A stretch of DNA of 5,743 bases, from positions 1-5,743 of the forward strand of contig DAIDKA010000050.1 of the NCBI GenBank assembly GCA_027451085.1, read 5' to 3'. The translations under genes and the position numbers were made by a program. The stretch comes from Gammaproteobacteria bacterium. Its GTDB lineage: Bacteria; Pseudomonadota; Gammaproteobacteria; Steroidobacterales; Steroidobacteraceae. Position 1 is the stretch's first letter, and each line of letters starts with the position of its first letter. Positions 1 to 5,743 of the stretch are shown here, in pieces. The notes below the pieces were generated by a model, which was given only the letters and a program-made list of their open reading frames with translations, had not been told where the DNA came from and did no database searches.

Positions 1-825
1 GATGGGCAGTAGATCGTTGCCCTGGGCCAGCACCCAGGCAATGGCCAGCTGCGGCAGGGTGCAGCCTCTGGCGGTGGCGAACGCCTGCAATGCTTCCACC
101 ACCTTCGCGTTATGTCCGGCGTTGGCTTGCTGGAAGCGGGGCTGGTTGCGCCGGGCGTCGTCCGCTGGCAGCTCGGCCAGGGTCTTGAAGTTGGCTGCCA
201 GGAAGCCGCGGCCGAGGGGGCTGTAGGCCACCAGGCCCGCGCCCAGTTCGCGGCAGGCCGCGAGGATGCCGCCTTCAGGTTCGCGTGACCACAGCGAGTA
301 TTCGCTCTGCACGGCCGCGATGGGATGCACGGCATGGGCGCGATGCAGGGTCGCCACGCTGCACTCAGACAGGCCGATGTGCTGGATCTTGCCCGCGGCC
401 ACAAGGCGGCTCAGTTCTCCCACGGAATCCTCGATGCTGGTGTCCCGGTCGATGCGGTGCAGGTAGAACAGGTCGATGTAATCAGTGCCCAGGCGCGCGA
501 GGCTGCTGTCCACCGCCTGGCGCAGGGACTCGGGCTTGTTGTCGATCAGCATCTGCCCCGCGGCGTTGCGGGTGATGCCGTACTTGGTGGCGAGGAACAG
601 CCTCTGGCGGCGGCCCTTGATCACCGAGCCCACGAATTTTTCGTTTTCCCCGTTCTGGTAACTGGCGGCGGTGTCCAGGTGGGTGATGCCCCGGTCCAGC
701 GCCGTAAGCAGAGTGCGGGTGGCTTCCGCGTCGTCACGGGTGCCGTACCAGCCGATCAGGGTCATGCAGCCGAAACCCAGGCCTGAGAGGGTGACGCCGG
801 TTCTGCCCAGGGGACGTGTCTGCAT
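1..825 (-). CDS. Aldo/keto reductase, C-terminus cut by the window edge
   Basis: Reading leftward from an ATG at 825-823, an open frame of 275 codons runs off the window without a stop. The product is a soluble NAD(P)H-dependent oxidoreductase of the aldo/keto reductase superfamily, with a TIM-barrel fold, expected to reduce aldehydes or ketones. The start MQTRPLGRTG is typical of the AKR11/AKR13-like bacterial group. The catalytic tetrad is visible: Asp51 and Tyr56 in LDTAASY, Lys81 in ATKYG, and His123 in FYLHRID. The family motifs GKIQHIGLSE (145-154) and YSPLGRGFL (201-209) follow. Relatives are about 325-335 residues, so roughly 50-60 residues are missing, including the segment that normally carries the NADP-phosphate contacts; the visible part stops at NDLLPI, where family members usually continue PGT. 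A GAGG ribosome binding site (plus-strand 832-835) lies 6 bases before the ATG. It is transcribed divergently from the hydratase. The family call is firm, the substrate unknown. Confidence 0.95.
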   Translation of the reverse strand, partial: MQTRPLGRTGVTLSGLGFGCMTLIGWYGTRDDAEATRTLLTALDRGITHLDTAASYQNGENEKFVGSVIKGRRQRLFLATKYGITRNAAGQMLIDNKPESLRQAVDSSLARLGTDYIDLFYLHRIDRDTSIEDSVGELSRLVAAGKIQHIGLSECSVATLHRAHAVHPIAAVQSEYSLWSREPEGGILAACRELGAGLVAYSPLGRGFLAANFKTLAELPADDARRNQPRFQQANAGHNAKVVEALQAFATARGCTLPQLAIAWVLAQGNDLLPI

Positions 826-916
826 GGGATGCCTCGGAACAAGGGGCGCCGGCGCCGCGCCGGCTGCCGCATGGTAGCATCTGCGCACCTTTTCGATGCC
901 GCACTGGACTGGAACA
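826..916. promoter_or_regulatory. Divergent intergenic region
   Basis: This 91-bp stretch lies between two genes facing away from each other, so promoters for both should lie in or near it. On the minus strand, TACCAT preceded by TGC (plus-strand 875-870 region) resembles an extended -10 element for the reductase, but I see no good -35 partner. For the hydratase no convincing -35/-10 pair is visible. The leader of the reductase contains a GC-only inverted repeat at 848-864 (7-bp arms, 3-base loop). The promoter assignment is inferred from gene layout and not from strong motifs. Confidence 0.3.
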
Positions 917-1939
917 ATGATCATCGACTGCCATGGCCACTACACCACCGCACCCCAGGCCCTGACTGATTTCCGCGACGCCCAGAAGGCGGCGCTCAAG
1001 GACCCGGCGCAGACCCCCTCGCGCGAGTCGCTGCAGATCAGCGACGACCAGATCCGCGACAGCCTGGAGAAGGCCCAGCTGAAACTGCAGCGCGAACGCG
1101 GTTCGGACCTCACGGTCTTCTCGCCGCGTGCCTCCACCATGGCGCATCACATCGGCACGGAGGCCACGAGCCTTACGTGGTCGCAGATCTCCAATGACCT
1201 GATCGAGCGCGTCGTCGGCCTGTACCCGAAGAACTTCGTCGGCGTGTGCATGCTGCCGCAGTCCCCGGGCGCGGACCTCAAGGGCAGCGTCAAGGAGCTG
1301 GAGCGCTGCGCACAGATGGGCTTCATCGGCGCGAACCTCAACCCTGATCCGTCGGGCGGCAACTGGACGTCGCTGCCGCTGACGGACCGGTTCTGGTACC
1401 CGATCTACGAAAAGCTCGTGGAGCTGGATATGCCGGCCATGGTGCACGTCAGTTCCTCGTGCAATCCGAACTTCCATGCCACCGGCGCGCACTACATCAA
1501 TGCGGACACCACCGCGTTCATGCAGTTCATCCAGGGGGACCTGTTCAGGGACTTCCCGACGCTGAAGCTGATCATCCCGCACGGTGGCGGCGCCGTGCCG
1601 TACCACTGGGGCCGCTACCGCGGCCTGGCGCAGGACATGAAGCGTCCGCCGCTGGACACGCATGTGATGAAAAACGTCTTTTTCGACACCTGCGTGTACC
1701 ACCAGCCCGGCATCGACCTGCTGCTGAAGGTCATCCCGGTGGACAACATCCTGTTCGGCTCGGAGATGGTCGGCGCGGTGCGCGGCGTGGACCCGACCAC
1801 GGGTTTCAACTACGACGACACCAAGCGCTACATCGATGCCTCGGCGCTGTCGGCCGCCGACAAGTCCAGGATCTTCGAGGGTAATGCCTACCGTGTGTAC
1901 CCGCGGCTTGCGGCACGCCTTGCGGCCGCCGGTCTCTGA
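917..1939 (+). CDS. ligJ: 4-oxalomesaconate hydratase (LigJ-type, amidohydrolase superfamily)
   Basis: The 340-residue product closely resembles LigJ, which hydrates 4-oxalomesaconate to 4-carboxy-4-hydroxy-2-oxoadipate in the protocatechuate 4,5-cleavage and gallate pathways in the cytoplasm. It belongs to the COG2159 branch of the amidohydrolase superfamily. The metal-site residues known from LigJ fall at nearly identical positions: His6 and His8 in DCHGH, His177 in MVHVS, and Glu283 in LFGSEMVG. That Glu replaces the Asp usual in related decarboxylases and is typical of LigJ. Other strongly family-like stretches are VFSPRAS (67-73), CMLPQSP (111-117), NLNPDP (140-145), IPHGGGAVPYHWGR (220-233) and FFDTCVYHQPGI (255-266). 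Length matches the family. I chose the ATG at 917 because LigJ proteins begin MIIDCHGH; an in-frame ATG at 896 would add seven residues, and neither start has a strong ribosome binding site. It precedes a DAACS symporter by 108 bp. No other pathway genes are in view, so the in vivo substrate could be a related compound. Confidence 0.9.
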   Translation: MIIDCHGHYTTAPQALTDFRDAQKAALKDPAQTPSRESLQISDDQIRDSLEKAQLKLQRERGSDLTVFSPRASTMAHHIGTEATSLTWSQISNDLIERVVGLYPKNFVGVCMLPQSPGADLKGSVKELERCAQMGFIGANLNPDPSGGNWTSLPLTDRFWYPIYEKLVELDMPAMVHVSSSCNPNFHATGAHYINADTTAFMQFIQGDLFRDFPTLKLIIPHGGGAVPYHWGRYRGLAQDMKRPPLDTHVMKNVFFDTCVYHQPGIDLLLKVIPVDNILFGSEMVGAVRGVDPTTGFNYDDTKRYIDASALSAADKSRIFEGNAYRVYPRLAARLAAAGL

Positions 1940-1970
1940 TCCGGCCGCCAGCCCAGGCACCTGCCGGCAG
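1928..1970 (+). repeat. Short GC-rich inverted repeats after the hydratase stop
   Basis: GCCGG at 1928-1932 can pair with CCGGC at 1941-1945 across an 8-base loop containing the hydratase stop codon, and three more pairs extend the stem beyond a C-C mismatch (1924-1926 with 1947-1949). A perfect 10-base palindrome, CTGCCGGCAG, follows at 1961-1970. There is no T-run, so this is not a standard intrinsic terminator. It could be a weak attenuator or a protein-binding site before the symporter gene, or simply a chance product of GC-rich DNA. Confidence 0.3.
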
Positions 1971-2047
1971 GATCCGCCGGCGTGGATGACAGCACGCACA
2001 CGCAGCTGCTGAAGTTAAGAGTACCAGCTGGGGGTGTTGTGCGACGC

Positions 2048-3286
2048 ATGGTGAAGCAGCTGTGGTTCCAGGTGCTGCTGGCGACCCTCGCGGGGTTCGT
2101 GCTGGGGCTGTGCAAGCCGGCGCTCGCGGCGCAGATGAAGCCGCTGGGCGATGCCTTCATCGCGCTGGTGCGGATGCTGATCGGGCCGGTGGTGTTCTGC
2201 ACCGTGGTGCATGGCGTCGCCGGCATGAACGACATGCGCCGCGTCGGGCGGGTGGCCCTCAAGGCCATCGTGTGGTTCGAGCTCATCACCAGCGTGGCGC
2301 TGCTGCTGGCGCTGGTGGCGGTGAACCTGCTGAAGCCCGGCGCCGGGATGAATGTCGATCTGCACACGGTGGATGTCTCCGCCGTCGCCGATTACACCGC
2401 CCGCGCGCACAAGCAGGGGGTGGTTGAGTTCCTGCAGGCCATCGTCCCCTCGACCTTCGTGGGTGCCTTCACGCACGGCGAGGTGCTGCCGGTGCTGTTC
2501 GTGTCGGTGTTGTTTGCTGCGGCGCTTGCGGCGCTGGGCGAGCGGGGCCAGCCGGTGCTGCGGCTCGTGGACAGCCTGCGGGAGGTCTTCTTCCGCATCG
2601 TCGGCATCGTCATGTACACGGCGCCGCTGGGCGCCTTCGGCGCCATGGCTTTCACCGTCGGCAGGTTCGGCGCCGGCTCGATCATGGCGCTGGGCAAGCT
2701 CATCCTGACGCTGTACGGGATTTCCGCGCTGTTCGTGGCCGTGGTGTTCGGCGCGGTGTGCGCCTGGCTCGGCGTCAGCCTGTGGCGGCTGCTGGGATAC
2801 ATCCGCGACGAAATCGTCATCGTCGCGGCCACCACCTCCACCGAGACCGTGCTGCCGCGGATCATGCAGAAGCTGCGCGCGCTGGGCTGCGAGGAGTCCG
2901 TGGTCGGCCTGGTGGTGCCCACGGGGTACTCGTTCAACCTGGACGGCACCTGCCTGTACCTGGCGACGGTCGTGGTGTTCCTTGCCCAGGCCACCAACAC
3001 GCCTCTGGATGTGGGTCAGCAGCTGGTGATCCTCGCCGTGCTGCTGCTGACCTCCAAGGGCGCGGCCGGTGTCGCCGGGGCGGCGTTCGTCGTGCTGGCC
3101 GGCACCCTGGGCGCGGTGGGCTCGATCCCGGTGGCGAGCATCGCGCTGGTGCTGGGCATCCACCGGCTGCTCGCTGAAGCGCTGACGTTCGTGAACCTCG
3201 TGGGCAGCTGTGTCGCCGCGCTGGTGGTGGCGCAGTGGGAAGGGGCGCTGGATCGGGATGCCCTGCGGCGGCTGGTGGGGCGGTGA
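2048..3286 (+). CDS. DAACS-family cation symporter, DctA/GltP-like, with altered substrate site
   Basis: The 412-residue inner-membrane protein belongs to the dicarboxylate/amino acid:cation symporter family, whose members import C4-dicarboxylates (DctA) or acidic amino acids (GltP) with Na+ or H+. Family landmarks occur in order: an N-terminal KQLWFQVLLAT helix, MKPLGDAFI (30-38), GPVVFCTVV (46-54), KPGAGMNVD (96-104), APLGAFGAMAFTVG (192-205), a first re-entrant hairpin TTSTETVLPRIM (262-273), the cation-site motif NLDGT (297-301) within VVPTGYSFNLDGT, and SKGAAGVAG (336-344) in the second hairpin. In the last helix the arginine that binds the substrate carboxylate (Arg397 in GltPh) is Leu379, while the conserved Asn383 remains. 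An Asp/Asn cation-site position is Ser387. Transport of a standard dicarboxylate is therefore doubtful. I prefer the ATG at 2048, with GGGGGTG at 2030-2036 upstream, over a GTG at 2039 or 1982; the longest version would add 22 residues including TTA-AGA rare-type codons and has no family counterpart. The ABC gene follows 26 bp later. Confidence 0.92.
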   Translation: MVKQLWFQVLLATLAGFVLGLCKPALAAQMKPLGDAFIALVRMLIGPVVFCTVVHGVAGMNDMRRVGRVALKAIVWFELITSVALLLALVAVNLLKPGAGMNVDLHTVDVSAVADYTARAHKQGVVEFLQAIVPSTFVGAFTHGEVLPVLFVSVLFAAALAALGERGQPVLRLVDSLREVFFRIVGIVMYTAPLGAFGAMAFTVGRFGAGSIMALGKLILTLYGISALFVAVVFGAVCAWLGVSLWRLLGYIRDEIVIVAATTSTETVLPRIMQKLRALGCEESVVGLVVPTGYSFNLDGTCLYLATVVVFLAQATNTPLDVGQQLVILAVLLLTSKGAAGVAGAAFVVLAGTLGAVGSIPVASIALVLGIHRLLAEALTFVNLVGSCVAALVVAQWEGALDRDALRRLVGR

Positions 3287-3301
3287 GCCGGCCACCGGCG
3301 C

Positions 3302-3310
3302 AAGGCAGGA
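3302..3310 (+). promoter_or_regulatory. Ribosome binding site of the ABC exporter
   Basis: AAGGCAGGA ends two bases before the ATG at 3313, and its AAGG part is 7 bases away. It supports the ATG at 3313 over upstream in-frame starts that would overlap the end of the symporter gene. Confidence 0.6.
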
Positions 3311-3312
3311 CC

Positions 3313-5235
3313 ATGCTGATCCGCTGGTTTGAATCGCTGATCGACCCGTTCGCACCGGTGGATGACGTCACGCCGCCGCAGGGCGTAGGGCGGTTCTACA
3401 TCCACTACCTGAAGCAGGCCTGGCCGGTACTGGCTGCGGTGCTGGTGGTCGGCCTGGGCTTTGCGCTGGTCGAGGTTGCGCTGTTCGCCTACATCGGCCG
3501 GATCGTGGACATGGCCCGGGGGGCGCCCGCGGCGGACTTCTTCCGGCAGCACGGCCGTGCACTGCTGTGGATGGCGTTCGTGGCGCTGGTGCTGCGTCCG
3601 TTGCTGTCCGGCCTGCACGACCTGCTGGTCAACCAGGCGATCACGCCGGGCCTGACGGGCCGGATCCGCTGGCAGCACTACCACTACTTAAGCCGCCAGA
3701 GCCTGGCGATCTTCCAGAATGATTTCGCAGGCCGGCTGTCCAACCGCATCATGCAGACCGGGGCGAGCCTGCGCGACTCGGCTGTGCAGCTGGTGGATGC
3801 GGTCTGGTATGTCCTGGTCTACACCGGCAGCGCGCTGGTGCTGTTCGTGCAGGCTGACGTGCGGCTGGCGATACCGCTCGTGCTATGGGTGGTGCTGTAT
3901 GGCGTGGTGCTGGCGTACTTCATTCCGCGCACCCGGCAGGGCTCGTGGAAGTCCTCGGAGGCGCGCTCGAAGCTGATGGGCCGCATCGTGGACGGCTACA
4001 GCAACATCATGACGCTCAAGCTCTTCGCCCACACCCGGCGCGAGCAGGAATACGTCGCCGAGGCCATGCGCGACTGGCTGGGCCGCAGCCAGTACATGAC
4101 CCGCCTGACCACCGGGCTGGACATTGCCGTCACCACCCTGAGCGGGCTGAACATCGTCGGCACCACCGGGCTGGCGCTGTGGCTGTGGAGCCAGGGGCGC
4201 GTGAGCCTGGGCGCCATCGCGGTCGCCACCGGACTGGTGCTGCGCATCAACAACATGTCCGGCTGGTTCATGTGGGTGGTGAATGGCCTGTTCGAGAACA
4301 TCGGCACCGTGCAGGACGGCATCACCAGTATTTCGCAGCCGCGCACGGTGCAGGACCGCGAGGGTGCGCCGCCGCTGACCGTCACCGCCGGCGCGATCTC
4401 GTTCCGTGACATCCACTTCCACTACGGGAAGAAGGGCGGTGTGCTCACCGGGCTCGACCTGCACGTGCGCGCCGGGGAGAAGATCGGCCTGGTCGGTCCA
4501 TCCGGGGCCGGCAAGACCACGCTGGTGAACCTGCTGCTGCGGCTGTATGACCTGCAGTCCGGCAACATCCTGATCGACGGTGCCGACATTGCGCAGGTGA
4601 CGCAGGAAAGCCTGCGCGGCCAGATCGGCGCGGTGACCCAGGATACCTCCCTGTTGCACCGCTCGATCCGCAGCAACCTGCTGTACGGCCGCCCCGAAGC
4701 CTCGCAGGCACAGATCGAGGACGCCGTGCGCAAGGCGCGCGCGGATGAGTTCATCCCGCGCCTTGTAGATGGCGAGGGGCGCGCAGGCTATGAGGCCTAC
4801 GTCGGCGAGCGTGGCGTCAAGCTCTCGGGTGGCCAGCGCCAGCGCATCGCCATCGCACGCGTGCTGCTGAAGGACGCCCCGATCCTGGTGCTCGATGAGG
4901 CGACCAGCGCGCTGGATTCCGAGGCCGAGGCCGCCATCCAGGACAGCCTCGACGTGCTGATGCAGGGCAAGACCGTGATCGCCATCGCCCACCGCCTGTC
5001 GACGATCGCGCGCATGGACCGGCTGGTGGTGATGGACCAGGGGCGGATCGTCGAAAGCGGCACGCACGCGCAGCTGATCGCGCGCGGCGGTCTGTATGCA
5101 CGGTTGTGGCGCCGGCAGACCGGCGGATTCGTGGCCATGAGCGATGAGCCTGCCCAGCCACCACCGCTGACCGCCACGTCAGGCACATCGCCCCGGGTCG
5201 GGACCGCAGGGCCGGCGGTCGCACCTGCGCCGTGA
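3313..5235 (+). CDS. ABC exporter, fused membrane and ATPase domains (ABCB-type)
   Basis: The 640-residue product is a type IV (type I exporter) half-transporter that would dimerise in the inner membrane and pump a substrate out using ATP. Hydrophobic segments lie near residues 37-59, 83-101, 160-179, 185-204, 268-292 and 297-312, as expected for six helices. The nucleotide-binding domain (about 360-600) is intact: A-loop Tyr371 in FHYG, Walker A GPSGAGKTT at 395-403, Q-loop Gln443 in VTQDTSLL, signature LSGGQ at 504-508, Walker B ILVLDE ending with Asp528-Glu529, D-loop SALD, and H-loop His560 in IAHRLSTI. The Walker B glutamate and H-loop histidine suggest an active ATPase. The FQNDFAGR...FENIGTVQDG pattern recalls a common proteobacterial multidrug-type subfamily, but the substrate cannot be read from sequence. 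The last ~34 residues (607-640) form a Pro/Ala/Thr-rich, probably disordered tail. The short gap to the symporter gene suggests co-transcription. Confidence 0.95.
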   Translation: MLIRWFESLIDPFAPVDDVTPPQGVGRFYIHYLKQAWPVLAAVLVVGLGFALVEVALFAYIGRIVDMARGAPAADFFRQHGRALLWMAFVALVLRPLLSGLHDLLVNQAITPGLTGRIRWQHYHYLSRQSLAIFQNDFAGRLSNRIMQTGASLRDSAVQLVDAVWYVLVYTGSALVLFVQADVRLAIPLVLWVVLYGVVLAYFIPRTRQGSWKSSEARSKLMGRIVDGYSNIMTLKLFAHTRREQEYVAEAMRDWLGRSQYMTRLTTGLDIAVTTLSGLNIVGTTGLALWLWSQGRVSLGAIAVATGLVLRINNMSGWFMWVVNGLFENIGTVQDGITSISQPRTVQDREGAPPLTVTAGAISFRDIHFHYGKKGGVLTGLDLHVRAGEKIGLVGPSGAGKTTLVNLLLRLYDLQSGNILIDGADIAQVTQESLRGQIGAVTQDTSLLHRSIRSNLLYGRPEASQAQIEDAVRKARADEFIPRLVDGEGRAGYEAYVGERGVKLSGGQRQRIAIARVLLKDAPILVLDEATSALDSEAEAAIQDSLDVLMQGKTVIAIAHRLSTIARMDRLVVMDQGRIVESGTHAQLIARGGLYARLWRRQTGGFVAMSDEPAQPPPLTATSGTSPRVGTAGPAVAPAP

Positions 5236-5303
5236 ATGTTGCCATTTGCTCCGAGTTGTATTACCCAATGCTAACCTGACGACGGTTCCATAAGGAGACA
5301 GGC
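5236..5303 (+). promoter_or_regulatory. AT-richer intergenic stretch, probable promoter region of the small gene
   Basis: This 68-bp gap is visibly poorer in G+C than the rest of the window and holds promoter-like words, for example TTGCCA at 5239-5244, TATTAC at 5259-5264 and TGCTAACCT at 5269-5277. Spacings are not ideal (14 bp between the first two), so I do not assign exact -35/-10 boxes. A separate promoter for the following small gene is plausible. Confidence 0.35.
5292..5297 (+). promoter_or_regulatory. Strong Shine-Dalgarno site of the small gene
   Basis: AAGGAG lies 6 bases before the ATG at 5304. It is the best ribosome binding site in the window and is the main evidence that the very short reading frame behind it is translated. 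Confidence 0.85.
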
Positions 5304-5408
5304 ATGAGCAAGGGCATGGACAAGAAGAAGGAGACGCGGAAGAAGCCGGCCAAAACGCTGGAGGAGAAGCGGGCGGCCAAGAAGGCCAAGCGCGAAAGCC
5401 GCGGATGA
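5304..5408 (+). CDS. Small lysine-rich basic protein (34 aa), function unknown
   Basis: The frame of 34 codons begins MSKGMDKKKETRKKPAK and ends KRESRG before TGA at 5406-5408. About half of the residues are Lys or Arg, with Glu, Ala and Thr making up most of the rest; there is no hydrophobic segment, Cys or signal peptide. The stretch around TLEEKRAAKKAKRE (18-31) could form a charged helix. The consensus-quality ribosome binding site at 5292-5297 and a promoter-like region upstream support expression. From memory, short proteins starting MSKG and rich in Lys occur as conserved hypothetical proteins in several proteobacteria, often overlooked because of their size. Such composition could suit nucleic-acid or ribosome binding, but that is a guess. 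The stop codon lies in the loop of a perfect hairpin. Confidence 0.75.
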   Translation: MSKGMDKKKETRKKPAKTLEEKRAAKKAKRESRG

Positions 5409-5416
5409 GTCCGCGG
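5399..5416 (+). terminator. Hairpin enclosing the stop codon of the small gene
   Basis: CCGCGGA (5399-5405) and TCCGCGG (5410-5416) are perfect complements around the 4-base loop TGAG, whose first three bases are the TGA stop codon. No T-run follows directly. It may act with the next hairpin in transcription termination or RNA 3'-end protection; a ribosome terminating here would melt it. Confidence 0.5.
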
Positions 5417-5452
5417 TGCCGGCCGGCAGCGTCGGTGCTGCAGGCCGGCGCC
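5415..5452 (+). terminator. Long GC-rich stem-loop after the small gene
   Basis: Bases 5415-5430 pair with 5437-5452 around the 6-base loop GTCGGT, with one G-A mismatch (5425/5442) and one T-G wobble (5417/5450) in a 16-position stem. It is a very stable structure placed between two genes, as expected of a terminator, but the tail (TAGGTTCG) has only a weak T content, so it is not a textbook intrinsic terminator. It shares bases 5415-5416 with the preceding hairpin. Confidence 0.55.
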
Positions 5453-5515
5453 TAGGTTCGTCGCCGTACATACAACGCAGGCCCAGGTGCACATGATGTT
5501 CCGGACTCTCCCTCC

Positions 5516-5521
5516 GGAAGG
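5516..5521 (+). promoter_or_regulatory. Ribosome binding site of the Crp/Fnr-type gene
   Basis: GGAAGG lies 8 bases before the ATG at 5530 and fixes that start; nearby ATGs at 5493 and 5496 are in other frames. Confidence 0.65.
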
Positions 5522-5529
5522 CGAAGTGC

Positions 5530-5743
5530 ATGCAAGGTCTGAAGAACACCGGTAACCAGTTGCTGGCCGGTCTGCCCGCTCGCGGCAGCCGGCGCCTGCT
5601 GGAACAGCTCGAGCCGGTCGATCTGCAGTTCGGCCGGTCCCTCTACAATCCCGGACAGGCGATCCGCCATGTGTACTTTCCGGTTGACTGTCTCATTTCG
5701 CTGCTGACGGCGGTCGATGCGCGCCGCACGCTCGAGGTGGGCA
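5530..5743 (+). CDS. Crp/Fnr-family transcriptional regulator, N-terminal fragment
   Basis: Only the first 71 codons are present and the frame is open at the right edge. The product begins MQGLKNTGNQLLAGLP, followed by a leucine-rich helix (RRLLEQLEPVDL, 21-32) and then LYNPGQAIRHVYFPVDCLISLLT (38-60). The Y-x-P-G followed by R-H-V-Y-F-P pattern is characteristic of the cyclic-nucleotide-binding-like beta-barrel sensor domain of Crp/Fnr proteins, in the subgroup often annotated simply as Crp/Fnr family regulator. No N-terminal Cys cluster for an Fe-S centre is seen; a single Cys occurs at position 54. The DNA-binding helix-turn-helix would lie beyond the window, so effector and targets are unknown. 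It follows the small-gene hairpins by about 75 bp and probably has its own promoter. Confidence 0.82.
   Translation, partial: MQGLKNTGNQLLAGLPARGSRRLLEQLEPVDLQFGRSLYNPGQAIRHVYFPVDCLISLLTAVDARRTLEVG

Noticed and set aside
325..786. A 153-codon plus-strand frame across the reductase gene
   Set aside because: The minus strand here encodes an aldo/keto reductase with a full catalytic tetrad; the plus frame has no recognisable motif or ribosome binding site.
734..1999. A 421-codon open frame on the minus strand, opposite the hydratase gene
   Set aside because: It is a high-GC antisense shadow: composition is Arg/Val/His-rich with no recognisable domain, while the plus strand encodes an unmistakable LigJ-type protein with an intact metal site.
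1982..2047. N-terminal extension of the symporter from a GTG at 1982
   Set aside because: It has no counterpart in DctA/GltP proteins, includes TTA and AGA codons unusual for this DNA, and lacks a clear ribosome binding site; the family-like start is at 2048 (possibly 2039).
3235..3312. N-terminal extension of the ABC exporter into the end of the symporter gene
   Set aside because: The added residues (Gly/Ala/Pro-rich) are the symporter coding sequence read in another frame; the ATG at 3313 has a ribosome binding site and a family-like N-terminus.
2015..3355. A 446-codon open frame on the minus strand, opposite the symporter gene
   Set aside because: The translation is dominated by His, Arg and Gln in low-complexity runs, as expected when Leu/Val-rich membrane-protein codons are read antisense; the sense frame is a clear DAACS protein.
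3883..5067. A 394-codon open frame on the minus strand, opposite the ABC exporter gene
   Set aside because: Antisense shadow of the ABC gene with His/Gln/Ala-rich composition and no family motifs.
5271..5670. Several minus-strand frames over the small gene and the Crp/Fnr gene start
   Set aside because: They overlap well-supported plus-strand genes and show no motif or ribosome binding evidence.

Overview
This is a GC-rich window (well above 60% G+C by eye, with strong G/C bias at third codon positions), which suggests a pseudomonadotal bacterium of beta- or gammaproteobacterial type. The gene families fit that reading, but nothing here fixes the genus. I see no mobile element, CRISPR array, rRNA or tRNA. 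Protein comparisons are from memory, not from a search.

Layout: (1) Bases 1-825, minus strand: an aldo/keto reductase whose C-terminus lies beyond the left edge. (2) A divergent intergenic region of about 90 bp. (3) Bases 917-1939, plus strand: a close relative of LigJ, the 4-oxalomesaconate hydratase of the protocatechuate 4,5-cleavage/gallate pathway. (4) Bases 2048-3286: a secondary transporter of the dicarboxylate/amino acid:cation symporter (DAACS) family, similar to DctA/GltP but lacking the arginine that normally binds the substrate carboxylate. (5) Bases 3313-5235: a complete half-size ABC exporter (membrane domain fused to ATPase), 26 bp downstream of the symporter. (6) Bases 5304-5408: a 34-codon gene for a lysine-rich small protein, with an excellent ribosome binding site. 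Its stop codon lies in the loop of a perfect hairpin, and a second, longer hairpin follows. (7) Bases 5530-5743: the start of a Crp/Fnr-type regulator that runs off the right edge.

How the genes may work together: the hydratase, symporter and ABC exporter are co-directional. The symporter and exporter are close enough to be one transcript; the hydratase is separated from the symporter by 108 bp containing short inverted repeats. One plausible reading is uptake and catabolism of an aromatic-derived or other organic acid, with the exporter as a co-transcribed passenger or efflux pump. No other protocatechuate-pathway genes are visible, so this is inference. The small-protein gene and the Crp/Fnr gene look like separate units: the first is preceded by a locally AT-richer, promoter-like stretch, and the hairpins separate the two.

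No clearly undescribed multi-gene system is visible. The points most worth a second look are the altered substrate site of the symporter, its pairing with a LigJ-type hydratase, and the tiny basic-protein gene with its stop-codon hairpin.
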